A stretch of DNA of 63,560 nt from Faecalicatena contorta. Lineage in GTDB: Bacteria; Bacillota; Clostridia; Lachnospirales; Lachnospiraceae. Below, piece by piece: positions 26,118 to 34,581 of the stretch (the first letter of the stretch is position 1; every line of letters begins with the position of its first letter). Location of the stretch: the NCBI RefSeq assembly GCF_021531995.1, contig NZ_JAFBIZ010000003.1, positions 1-63,560 on the forward strand, written 5' to 3'. The notes under the pieces were generated by a model. That model ran no database searches, was not told where the DNA came from, and saw only the letters and a program-made list of their open reading frames with translations. A program made the translations under genes and the position numbers.

Positions 26118-26959
26118 TGATTCCACCCCCTGTTTCCACGGGTAAAGAAATGCAGATAAGCATCCACGCTCTCTTCCTTCTGATATTTTTCAAGATTTTC
26201 TTTCAGAGCATGTACCATCGGCACTCTGAGTTTTCCCGGTACCGTCCGCCCTTCAATCTTATAAGAATAGATTCCGATCGCCAAAAACAGTCCCGCCACT
26301 TCCGCAGTACGTGTCGGAGGCTCCGAGATCGGCTTTGCCTCACCGGTCACTTTCCCATCTTCCTGCAGTACGAAAGGTTTTCTACAGAAAAGGATGTGCT
26401 CTCCATTCTGAACCCCGTGCGGAATCCTGCACTGCCTGATATCATTAAAGCAGGTACCGCCTTCCGCAACCAGTTCATATTCCAGATCCGGTTCCGCACT
26501 GATGATCCCGGCCATTTCTTCAAAGTACAGATTGGCATAAAAGATGATGCGGGTCACGCCTAACTCTTTCAAAAGTCTGACTGTCTCTATGTTGTAGACC
26601 CCCATCAGTGTACTCGCATGCATGTGGGCATGTTTGAGTCGTCCCGAAAAATACTGAACCAGACCGAATTCCGAGAATATCACTGCATCCACACCCATCC
26701 GGTCTAATTCAAAGATCTGCCCAATCAGACGCTCCATCTGATCCTGCCCCACATTTGCATTGATTGCAACATATAACAGAACGCCTTTTTCATGACAGAA
26801 TGTCACTGCCTCCTGAATCTGTTCCAGGTTAAAGTCCGCGCTGTCCGGACGGGAACTGTATCCCTCAAGCCCGATATAAATGGCATCTGCGCCCTCCCGG
26901 ATCATCAGTTTCAGATCCTCTAAGTTTCCTGCCGGAGCAAGTATTTCGTATCGTTTCAT
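26114..26959 (-). CDS. U32-family protein, UbiU-like
   Basis: U32 protein of 281 residues, starting RYEILAPAGNLEDLKLMIRE and GADAIYIGLEGYS, the family hallmark. Cys170, 177 and 192 match the position and spacing of three of the four UbiU cluster cysteines (recalled as 169, 176, 193 and 232). No fourth cysteine follows, so the cluster may have another ligand or be absent. At 281 residues it is shorter than UbiU (about 330). It is translationally coupled to the UbiV-like gene. Together they could form a heterodimer that adds hydroxyl groups anaerobically. Peptidase activity is not indicated. Confidence 0.82.
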   Translation of the reverse strand: MKRYEILAPAGNLEDLKLMIREGADAIYIGLEGYSSRPDSADFNLEQIQEAVTFCHEKGVLLYVAINANVGQDQMERLIGQIFELDRMGVDAVIFSEFGLVQYFSGRLKHAHMHASTLMGVYNIETVRLLKELGVTRIIFYANLYFEEMAGIISAEPDLEYELVAEGGTCFNDIRQCRIPHGVQNGEHILFCRKPFVLQEDGKVTGEAKPISEPPTRTAEVAGLFLAIGIYSYKIEGRTVPGKLRVPMVHALKENLEKYQKEESVDAYLHFFTRGNRGWNQ

Positions 26960-26999
26960 TCTTTCTCCTCCCTCACAGATCTACTGCGCATGGAAAATA

Positions 27000-28223
27000 T
27001 TATAAGAACATCCCTCCGCTGTTTTGTACCGGTTTATCTGCTTCTACAAGATACTTTGGCTTCAGTCCCCGCAGATTCATGTGCTCCAACAGCATCGGTC
27101 GGGCAGAAACAGTATCGCAGGACAACAGTTCTTTCAGCTGGCACAATAACTCTTCTGTCGGCGAAACGCCCGCTTCATCATATATCAGACATACTCTTCC
27201 ATCTTCATGAAGCTGTACCTGGCAATGTACAAGGCCTGCCGGCAGTGTAATCTCTTCCACCTGTTTCGGAGAGATCCATGTCCCGTCCGGCAATTGTACA
27301 CAGTCATCCATTCTTCCAAAATATTCAAACCGTGGAAGCCTGCTGCCACACGGACATGGTTCCTGCATGATCCGAATCAGATCTCCGGACCAGTAACGAA
27401 GCAATGGGAACCCCTTGTCCCAGAGAGTTGTATACACACCGATGCCGACCTTTCCCGGCTCTACCGGTTCTCCCGTCTCCGGAGACACCACTTCGATATA
27501 AAGATCCTGATCAAAATAGTGGAAACCGTTCTGTTCCATGCATTCATTGCCAATCGGACCAAACACCTCACTCATTCCAAAGGAATTGTAGACTTTAGCA
27601 TCCCATGTCTCTTCCAGCAGCTTCCGTCTGGCTTCTGAGAGAAAATCTCCGCCCAGAATCAGACGTTCCACAGAAGACTTCGCGGCAATCTCCCTCCACT
27701 CGGGACTTGCCGCCAGAAAAGAAGCTACCTGTGGAAGCGTTGCAATGTCTGTCACCGGAAGACTCTGGATCACATCTATGATATTCTCCGGAGACGGCTG
27801 CGGGCAAAGTGTCATCCCCATCTTCATCGCATGAAACTGCCATATCATACAATGTCCCATCACCGGACTTCCGATCGGCCCAAATACAGCACCCAGACCT
27901 CCCGCTTTCATTCCCAGCGCGGAATAAAAGGTCCGGACATATTCTGCCTGTTTCCTATGATCCAGTTGGCTGTGGACATAGAATGTTTTTTTCCCGGTTG
28001 TTCCGTTGCTGGAATACAGTCCATAGATCTCCTCAGGTGCCGTTCTGGTTCTGCTGTATGCAGATGAATTCCGCAGGTCTTCTTTTACCGTAAATGGAAT
28101 TTTAAGAAATTGTTCTTCCGTACGTACTTCTGTCAGATTTACCCCACTCTTTTTACAGTGTTCTGTATAAAACGGCAGATCAAAATATCCCTTATGTATT
28201 GCCTCAATTGCTCTTTTCATCAT
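27000..28223 (-). CDS. Phenylacetate-CoA ligase-like adenylating enzyme (PaaK/CapK family)
   Basis: AMP-forming ligase of 407 residues. Seen are the P-loop YSSNGTTGKKT (70-80), the adenine motif YNSFGMSEVFGPIGNEC and the YWSGDLIRI hinge Asp. A Cys-rich PCPCGSRLPRFEYFGRMDD and the small C-terminal lid follow. Relatives activate aromatic acids as CoA thioesters (PaaK) or act in capsule clusters (CapK). Next to a UbiA prenyltransferase, an aromatic acid head group is an attractive substrate, but this is inference. It lies 4 bp after the preceding glycosyltransferase gene and 40 bp before the U32 pair. Confidence 0.85.
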   Translation of the reverse strand: MMKRAIEAIHKGYFDLPFYTEHCKKSGVNLTEVRTEEQFLKIPFTVKEDLRNSSAYSRTRTAPEEIYGLYSSNGTTGKKTFYVHSQLDHRKQAEYVRTFYSALGMKAGGLGAVFGPIGSPVMGHCMIWQFHAMKMGMTLCPQPSPENIIDVIQSLPVTDIATLPQVASFLAASPEWREIAAKSSVERLILGGDFLSEARRKLLEETWDAKVYNSFGMSEVFGPIGNECMEQNGFHYFDQDLYIEVVSPETGEPVEPGKVGIGVYTTLWDKGFPLLRYWSGDLIRIMQEPCPCGSRLPRFEYFGRMDDCVQLPDGTWISPKQVEEITLPAGLVHCQVQLHEDGRVCLIYDEAGVSPTEELLCQLKELLSCDTVSARPMLLEHMNLRGLKPKYLVEADKPVQNSGGMFL

Positions 28224-28227
28224 TTGA

Positions 28228-29337
28228 TCAGACTCCTAACATTACAAGTATATAAGTTATCAACAGAAACAGGCTGTATATCACAGCAGTAACCACATTC
28301 TGATAACAGGTTCCGTCCATCTGTGGTTTAAAATAAATGATCTGTTTCCCCATACTGGAAAACTTCCTTTTCCGGATACACTCCCACAAAAAACCCGCTT
28401 CATTCCACAGAAGCAGTGCCTGTACAACAAACTGTTTTCCAAAAGTGGTTCCTTTGTATTTCATAAGATGATTGACACACAGACTTGTCATTCCCATTTC
28501 CCACAGTGGAATGACCACAACTCCGGCAAAAAACCACGGATTTACCATACATCCCAATATCAGATACAGCAGGATTCCGTACAAAATCATCAATATCCTC
28601 CTCGGCATACAACAGCATCCCATCTGCGGATACCGTTCCAGAAGATACAGATCTCCGGCTCCATAATGGAAGACTCTGCGGAACATGGATTTTACCGGGC
28701 TCCAGGTGGATTTACTGTGATACACAAGCGCCTCCGGGACACTGTACAGTGTATACCCTGCCTTTGAGAGCCGAAGTCCCATATCCACATCTTCGCCTCC
28801 CGGGTTCTTTGGAAATGACTCATCAAACCCTCCGACAGACAGGAATGCATCCTTCTTTACCGAAAAATTAGCCGTCGGGGACCAGGTCAGCGTCTTCCCC
28901 CACTTCGGCGTGGAAAAGAATATGGTATAAGGTGTTTTTTCTACCACCTTCCAGAACCAGGTATCCTCTCCGACAAATTCCAACGGGCCGGCTGCGCCTC
29001 CGGCCTCGGGATATTCCCTGTATATTTCTGCATAATGCTTCAGTATCTCCGGAGTTGCCAGACAGTCTGAATCCAGAAACAGTATGACCTCATACTGACA
29101 CTTCTTCGCTCCATAATTTCTTTTTGCAGACACTGTGATGTCCTGATAAAAATACTTTGTATGATATTTTTCACTGAGTGCACGCACATTCTCTATGCTG
29201 TCTCCAAGACTGCTGTCCACCAGGATGATCTCTGTCGGAAAATCCACCTGCTCCTGTGCCTTTTGTACTGACTGCAGAAGCTCATCCAATAATTTTTCGC
29301 GTCCGCGCGAAATGATCACTATACTAATACCGTCCAT
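28228..29337 (-). CDS. Membrane-anchored family 2 glycosyltransferase
   Basis: Protein of 369 residues. It has an N-terminal GT-A domain (ISIVIISRGREKLLDELLQS, LFLDSDC, NPGGEDVDMGLRLSKAGY) and a C-terminal half with about four hydrophobic helices (for example ILMILYGILLYLILGCMV and AVIYSLFLLITYILVMLGV). It should act on a membrane-bound, probably polyprenyl-linked, acceptor at the cytoplasmic face. It is a paralogue of the gene directly before it: both share a FVGxxTWxWKVVE segment and the same layout. They may add successive residues to one glycolipid. Confidence 0.86.
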   Translation of the reverse strand: MDGISIVIISRGREKLLDELLQSVQKAQEQVDFPTEIILVDSSLGDSIENVRALSEKYHTKYFYQDITVSAKRNYGAKKCQYEVILFLDSDCLATPEILKHYAEIYREYPEAGGAAGPLEFVGEDTWFWKVVEKTPYTIFFSTPKWGKTLTWSPTANFSVKKDAFLSVGGFDESFPKNPGGEDVDMGLRLSKAGYTLYSVPEALVYHSKSTWSPVKSMFRRVFHYGAGDLYLLERYPQMGCCCMPRRILMILYGILLYLILGCMVNPWFFAGVVVIPLWEMGMTSLCVNHLMKYKGTTFGKQFVVQALLLWNEAGFLWECIRKRKFSSMGKQIIYFKPQMDGTCYQNVVTAVIYSLFLLITYILVMLGV

Positions 29338-29347
29338 ATCTGCTCCT

Positions 29348-30478
29348 TTATATCAACCGTCGGATACATACGCCCAGCAGCATGACTGCGAATGTGATCA
29401 GGTAGATGGAAAACATTGCAATCTCACGCCGCTGCATATACTTGGTCTGCTCCAGTGAGAATGACATCTCCTTATGCAGACACCGGATATCATGATTTTT
29501 TAAACCTGCAATCTGATAATAAAGTCTGTAAAAGGTACGGATCATCTTGCCCATAGCATAATACAGCGGATGTCCGCCCTCCTTGTGAACACAATCATAG
29601 ACATACACGGTTATCACATGCAGCGCAAGCCAGATCAATACACAAAGCAGCGGTTCAAGGCTTCGAAATCCCGCAGACAGGATCCCACCTGCCAGAAACG
29701 AAGCGGTAAACAACACTCCGCTCTTTGGTATACAGTCTACAAAGATCTCCGGATGTCTCTGACTCAGGAAGTAATCCATACTTCCCCAGCGATGGGTACG
29801 GTCATAGATTGCCTTCGGGTGATTCCAGGTCTCAGTTGAATGCAGCGTAACCGCCTGCGGACAGGACTTGATCAGATATCCGGATTTGGTGATCCGATAG
29901 GTCATATCAAGGTCATCCCCGCCCAGCGGAAATGGAAAATTCACTTCAAACATTCCGACTTCAAGCAGCACCCGTCTGTAAAACGATACATTATTCCCAA
30001 TCGTCCAGGAATTATAGGGGAACCGCTCAGCAAAAGAAAACGAATCCAGATAAGTGGTCTGTTCTACGACCTTCCACCACCATGTCTTTCTTCCGACAAA
30101 TCGGGTAAGGCCGAAGACGCCTCCGAGATTTTTCTCTGTGGCATTCAGGAATCCTTCTGCGTGGTATCTCAGCAGTCCCTCTTCGGCCGCAACATCAGAA
30201 TCCAGAAACAGTACTACTTCATACTGTGCCTTTTCGATTCCCAGATTCCTCTTTTTCCGGACACTGTTTTCTCCCGGAATGAATATCGCCTGATAAGTTT
30301 CACAAAGTTCTTCTATCCGTGTGGCATCTTCTGCCTTGCCACTGTTTACAATCAGAACTTCGGTCTCTCCATATGGGTAAGACTGTCTCTCCGGAACCAG
30401 GCTCTGGAGCAGCCGTTCCACCAGATTCGTTCTGCCGTTTGTCGGAATCACAATTGAAAGGTTTAATCTCTGTTCCAT
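29348..30478 (-). CDS. Membrane-anchored family 2 glycosyltransferase, paralogue
   Basis: Protein of 376 residues with the same plan as its downstream neighbour: GT-A core (LSIVIPTNGRTNLVERLLQS, VVLFLDSDVAAEEG, GGDDLDMTYRITKSGY) and C-terminal membrane helices (VLFTASFLAGGILSAG, FSIYLITFAVMLLGVCI). The catalytic aspartates are intact in both. The 10-bp spacing and shared motifs point to tandem duplication followed by specialisation. The donor could be the pentose nucleotide made by the first three gene products of the operon. Confidence 0.86.
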   Translation of the reverse strand: MEQRLNLSIVIPTNGRTNLVERLLQSLVPERQSYPYGETEVLIVNSGKAEDATRIEELCETYQAIFIPGENSVRKKRNLGIEKAQYEVVLFLDSDVAAEEGLLRYHAEGFLNATEKNLGGVFGLTRFVGRKTWWWKVVEQTTYLDSFSFAERFPYNSWTIGNNVSFYRRVLLEVGMFEVNFPFPLGGDDLDMTYRITKSGYLIKSCPQAVTLHSTETWNHPKAIYDRTHRWGSMDYFLSQRHPEIFVDCIPKSGVLFTASFLAGGILSAGFRSLEPLLCVLIWLALHVITVYVYDCVHKEGGHPLYYAMGKMIRTFYRLYYQIAGLKNHDIRCLHKEMSFSLEQTKYMQRREIAMFSIYLITFAVMLLGVCIRRLI

Positions 30479-30479
30479 G

Positions 30480-31553
30480 TTACATCTCCTGGTCTAATAA
30501 AAACATCGTCACTTCTCCGGTACACAGATACCAGCAGCCGCTGCAATCACAGTTCATCATCTGTTCCCTCGCCTCCTGGTATTCCTCACTGTTCCAGATC
30601 TCCTTCAGAGAACGTTCCTGCAGATTACCGATCGGTTTGAAGCATCCGTCCCAGCAGCAGTGTACATTCATGTACGCATCGACAAAGACGTTCGTATATC
30701 CGATCAGACAACGATAATCAGAAGGGACCCTCTGATCCTTCAGGAAAAAGTCCGGAAGGTGTGCGATAAATCCTTCCGAATTGGCGATCAGCATTCCTTC
30801 TCGTTTCATTTTTAATAAAGTTCCCGTCAGAGTAAATATCTCTTCCGGATCCGTAATACGCAGTTCATTTGGAACCGACGGATTGAAATGATGATATGGG
30901 CTGATCTGCACATAGATTCCACGACTCGTCATATACTCGATGAATCCAGGCAGTTCTTTTGCGTTGTTCTTCGTAAGTACGGTCGTTACATGAATATGCG
31001 CGTCTCCATACTTTTCCTTCAGCGCCACTGCAGCATCGATTCCCGCCATGGCATCCTGAAAATCCGCACCCCGCTGCTTGTTATATGTCTCCGGATCCAG
31101 AGAATCAAAAGACATGATAATATAACGAAGTCCTGCCGCACCCAGCTCATCCCAGCGTTTCGGAAGCAACAGCCCGTTTGTCATCAGAACCGGCGTAATA
31201 TGCTCCGCGATCAGAGCACGGATGATCTCATCGATATCCTGGCGCACCAGCGGCTCTCCTCCATTGATAGATGCTGCTGTCACGTGCATATCTCCTGCCT
31301 CCCGGATCGTCTTTTTTATCAGATCCAGGCTGATGTCACTCTTTTCTTCCTCCTGATTCGAATACGCATGAGAGCAGTACGCACAATTGGAATTACATCT
31401 GTTGGTAATCTTCATCATCAGATACTTCGGGCCTTCCGGCACTCTGTGTTCCAGAATACACTGCCGGACTTCCCTTCGCATGCTGCCTTTATCACTGTCA
31501 CCAAACAGGATCTTCTCCACCTCATATACTGCACTAAACAGATTATCTTTCAT
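30480..31553 (-). CDS. Radical SAM/SPASM protein
   Basis: Radical enzyme of 357 residues. The CxxxCxxC cluster motif is NRCNSNCAYC (Cys53, 57, 60), with the SAM-binding NGGEP segment after it. The C-terminal SPASM region has many cysteines (NVHCCWDGCFKPIGNL, NCDCSGCWYLCTG), enough for one or two auxiliary [4Fe-4S] clusters. SPASM enzymes modify peptides or oxidise and rearrange small metabolites. No peptide-substrate gene is visible here, so a small-molecule or sugar substrate is more likely. The start at 31553 (after GGAGAGGAAAT) overlaps the end of the UbiA gene by 11 bp. Confidence 0.88.
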   Translation of the reverse strand: MKDNLFSAVYEVEKILFGDSDKGSMRREVRQCILEHRVPEGPKYLMMKITNRCNSNCAYCSHAYSNQEEEKSDISLDLIKKTIREAGDMHVTAASINGGEPLVRQDIDEIIRALIAEHITPVLMTNGLLLPKRWDELGAAGLRYIIMSFDSLDPETYNKQRGADFQDAMAGIDAAVALKEKYGDAHIHVTTVLTKNNAKELPGFIEYMTSRGIYVQISPYHHFNPSVPNELRITDPEEIFTLTGTLLKMKREGMLIANSEGFIAHLPDFFLKDQRVPSDYRCLIGYTNVFVDAYMNVHCCWDGCFKPIGNLQERSLKEIWNSEEYQEAREQMMNCDCSGCWYLCTGEVTMFLLDQEM

Positions 31554-32565
31554 ATTTCCTCTCCTCACTCTTTCCTTTTCGTTGATCCGTCAGTATCTTC
31601 ACCGGAAATTCCAGATGTCTGACTGCCGGCCGCAGCAGAATCAGTATCCAGGCTGCAAGCAGTACCGTCCACCACGGATTCTGCTGCATCAGCAGGATAA
31701 TAAATATAAGCGGCAGGTAATGATTATAAAAATCCTCCAGCGGAACCTGATCAAAAGAATACAATCCGCCGTGTCCATATACCATCCTGCATCCTCTCCA
31801 GCGAATCAGGGAGAGGAGGGCATAACCTGCCAGAAACACGATCGTCCATCGATGAAGTCTGCAGACCGGCATCAGCAGGACTGCAATGATCAGCAGTTCT
31901 ACCACAAATGACCACCGGATCAATACAGCCACCTGTGACTGATGCGCCAGTGCAAATGTCTCCACACCTGCCCTGCGGTCGTTTTCTGCATCGATATATT
32001 GATGTACCAGTATGTACCGGATTCCCACACAGAAACTTAACAGCATCCACAGCACATATCCTTTATCGACCGGCATATCCAGAAGTATCGGAATCAGCAG
32101 AAGCGGAAAACACCTCTGCGCTGTCGATGATACCAGAAGCCCGAGTACTCCCCGCTCTTTAAAACGTAACGGCGGCGCGGAATAAGATCCGCCAAAAAAA
32201 TAGATCACAGCCAGAATCAGTATCGTCTTCCATCCATGTGAAACGAGCAGAACCGGCAGACACCCGAGAACCACGGAACCCACAACCAGCAGAACCGGCA
32301 CATGTTTCGGCAGGCGATGCATGATCTTCTTTTTTCCTGCTTTCTGATCCACTTCCATATCCGCATAATCATTGATCAGATATCCAAATGCCAGAAAAAC
32401 ACTATCAAATACAATCATCAGAAGCACCATCTTAAGCCGGTCTGCCGCATAGATCTCCTGCGAAGCTATCGTGGCATATAACACCGGGAGCATCAGCATC
32501 GGTACCTTTGAATCATACCATTCTCCCACACGGAACAGCTGATTCCATTCACTCAGCATCTTCAT
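31543..32565 (-). CDS. UbiA-family prenyltransferase
   Basis: Integral membrane prenyltransferase of 340 residues, about nine helices. Both Mg-diphosphate motifs are present: NDYADMEVD (65-73) and the second Asp pair in QYIDAENDRRAG (Asp192, Asp196). The SYSAPPLRFKERG loop is typical of the family. UbiA enzymes move a polyprenyl group from its diphosphate to an aromatic acid, a quinone precursor, a glycerol phosphate or phosphoribose. The acceptor here is unknown. Its neighbours (Idi just upstream with an ATGA overlap, U32 pair, reductase) argue for a prenylated lipid made at the membrane. Confidence 0.88.
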   Translation of the reverse strand: MKMLSEWNQLFRVGEWYDSKVPMLMLPVLYATIASQEIYAADRLKMVLLMIVFDSVFLAFGYLINDYADMEVDQKAGKKKIMHRLPKHVPVLLVVGSVVLGCLPVLLVSHGWKTILILAVIYFFGGSYSAPPLRFKERGVLGLLVSSTAQRCFPLLLIPILLDMPVDKGYVLWMLLSFCVGIRYILVHQYIDAENDRRAGVETFALAHQSQVAVLIRWSFVVELLIIAVLLMPVCRLHRWTIVFLAGYALLSLIRWRGCRMVYGHGGLYSFDQVPLEDFYNHYLPLIFIILLMQQNPWWTVLLAAWILILLRPAVRHLEFPVKILTDQRKGKSEERKYER

Positions 32566-33098
32566 CGGGAAACCTCCTCACGGATGACTGCGTTTACCTT
32601 TGGTGCCGCGATCATAAACCACGGTGTAAATGTATCCGGAGCATCCATCATCTGCTGTTCCATACGAGATAATTCTACCCATGCCGTCTCCGAGATCTCC
32701 TGCGGATCCGGTATGACCTCATCTTCCCATCTTCCGACAAATACATGGTCATATTCAAATTCTGCGCAGATATCCGAAAATCTGTGATAATACGTAAAGG
32801 AAAAAACTTCCTTTACTTCCGTCCGGATTCCCAGTTCTTCTGCCATTCGTCGCGGCACTGCATCTTCCAGTGTCTCTCCTCTTCTTGGGTGAGAGCAGCA
32901 GGCATTCGTCCACAGACCGCCGGAATGGTACTTGCCTTCTGCACGCTTCTGCAAAAGCATATATACCTTTTTGTTCACTACTTTATATAAAAATACAGAA
33001 AATGCACGATGCAGACTCGCAGTTCTATGAGCTTCCATTTTCTCCTGATGACCAGTCTCTTCATCTTTCATATTTACCAGTATCAATTCATCACTCAT
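32562..33098 (-). CDS. idi: Isopentenyl-diphosphate delta-isomerase, type 1
   Basis: Nudix-fold enzyme interconverting IPP and DMAPP, 178 residues, close to the E. coli size. The catalytic Cys is Cys67 in LWTNACCSHPRRGE, and the metal/catalytic glutamates lie in CAEFEYDHVF (Glu113, Glu115). The Nudix helix PRRMAEELGI is present. Clostridia with the MEP pathway make both isomers directly and do not need Idi, so a dedicated copy inside this operon suggests extra or differently balanced prenyl supply for the UbiA step. It is coupled to UbiA by ATGA. Confidence 0.93.
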   Translation of the reverse strand: MSDELILVNMKDEETGHQEKMEAHRTASLHRAFSVFLYKVVNKKVYMLLQKRAEGKYHSGGLWTNACCSHPRRGETLEDAVPRRMAEELGIRTEVKEVFSFTYYHRFSDICAEFEYDHVFVGRWEDEVIPDPQEISETAWVELSRMEQQMMDAPDTFTPWFMIAAPKVNAVIREEVSR

Positions 33099-33099
33099 A

Positions 33100-34563
33100 T
33101 TACATATCCTTTCTCTTTACATCTGCAAGCGCCAGTGTATGGTTCATTACATAAGAACACTGGTCACAATAAGCCGGAACTTCACCGCGGTAAAACTGTT
33201 CCCGCATCTTTATCAGTGCAGGTGCATTGTAAAATTCACTGTTATCCATCTCGAAGAGATTTCCCACCTTTTGCAGCGTATTCATGCAGCATGCATATAC
33301 ATTTCCCTCCAGATCCAGGTTCGTACGCCCAAGCAGAGAATCGCACATACCTGTACACTCATATTTTCCCGGAATCAACGATGCATCATCGCTTCTGAGA
33401 AGCACTGCATTGTGAATCATCATCTTCTGATCTTCTGCGCAGAACAGCGGCTCCATCTGAAACGGAAGCGCATCTGCTCTCTTTCTTTCCTGTTCCATGA
33501 CTTCCGCGTCTTCTTCCCGTAGCCATTCCACCGGATAATATACACGGATTCCAAGCTTTCTTCCGAGCTCGATTCCCTCCCTGAGATAATGGCTGGTCAG
33601 ATGCGGATAATAAGTCAGGCAATCCTTTTCATTATTCAGAACCGGATGACTTCCCAGGCGATTCAGGCTGATCTGGGAAAATCCATGCTCCCATGCAAAC
33701 CGAACCATCTGCGGAATCTGTATAACATTCTGACGCATGATCACGACTTCCATCATCAGTTCGATCTCCGGTGCATATTTCTGAAGCCGGCTCAGGTTCT
33801 CCAGGAATGTTTCAAAGGAAAGTCCCGGTCGGATTCCTTCATAGAGCTCCTTCGTCACCGCATCACAGGAGATCCGCAGATGCTTCGTTACAGGAATCAG
33901 ATGCTCCAGGATATTCTGCGGAAGATAGGAAAGGTTCGTATTCGTCGTTACTTCAATCTCATACTTTCGGTATAACTCCAACAGTGCATCCAGATTCTTC
34001 GTCATCAATGGTTCTCCATATCCATGAAGAACCATAAGCTCACAAGACGGCAGCAGAGAGGTGATCCGCTCCATCATATGCTCCGATATATGCTGCGCTC
34101 CCCGGTTCCCATAGATCGCATGTCCGCACATGATACATCTGGCATTGCAGTAGGAAGTATGTTCCAGCTGAATGTGGCTTGGCAGCGCATCCATCACCGG
34201 TCTTCGAAGAAGATAGGATCTCAGCATACGGAAACGGTTGGCTTCTTTGTGCCATCTCCAGTTGGTATTGTGACGAAGCTTCTCTTCCAATACATGGTCC
34301 GCATCCGGATCACTCACCGAAAGGATTCCATCACATACCGGAAAACAGACTTGTTGCCATCCTTTTTGGTAAAGGAAACGCAAAACACTCATATCCGTTG
34401 TATCCAGAACCAGAATCTCCGTCTGCGGATCCGACAGCTTTTTCAGTCTATCTACTTCTGACAGAATCTGATGCTCCCGGCTCAGCACATCACGAATCTG
34501 CATATTCGTTTCCCCGAATTTTAAAAATCGGGAAACCTGTTTTTCTTCTCCATATATCAGCAT
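33100..34563 (-). CDS. Radical SAM/SPASM protein with N-terminal extension
   Basis: Protein of 487 residues. About 130 residues without a recognised domain precede the radical SAM core, whose cluster motif is YCNARCIMC (Cys139, 143, 146), followed by LHGYGEPLMTKN. The C-terminal SPASM half has CTGMCDSLLGRTNLDLEGNV, CC and CDQC motifs for auxiliary clusters. It differs clearly from the second radical SAM gene of the operon, so two distinct radical steps are likely. The substrate is unknown. The ribosome site is GGGAGGAAGC. Confidence 0.87.
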   Translation of the reverse strand: MLIYGEEKQVSRFLKFGETNMQIRDVLSREHQILSEVDRLKKLSDPQTEILVLDTTDMSVLRFLYQKGWQQVCFPVCDGILSVSDPDADHVLEEKLRHNTNWRWHKEANRFRMLRSYLLRRPVMDALPSHIQLEHTSYCNARCIMCGHAIYGNRGAQHISEHMMERITSLLPSCELMVLHGYGEPLMTKNLDALLELYRKYEIEVTTNTNLSYLPQNILEHLIPVTKHLRISCDAVTKELYEGIRPGLSFETFLENLSRLQKYAPEIELMMEVVIMRQNVIQIPQMVRFAWEHGFSQISLNRLGSHPVLNNEKDCLTYYPHLTSHYLREGIELGRKLGIRVYYPVEWLREEDAEVMEQERKRADALPFQMEPLFCAEDQKMMIHNAVLLRSDDASLIPGKYECTGMCDSLLGRTNLDLEGNVYACCMNTLQKVGNLFEMDNSEFYNAPALIKMREQFYRGEVPAYCDQCSYVMNHTLALADVKRKDM

Positions 34564-34581
34564 CTCTGCTTCCTCCCATAC

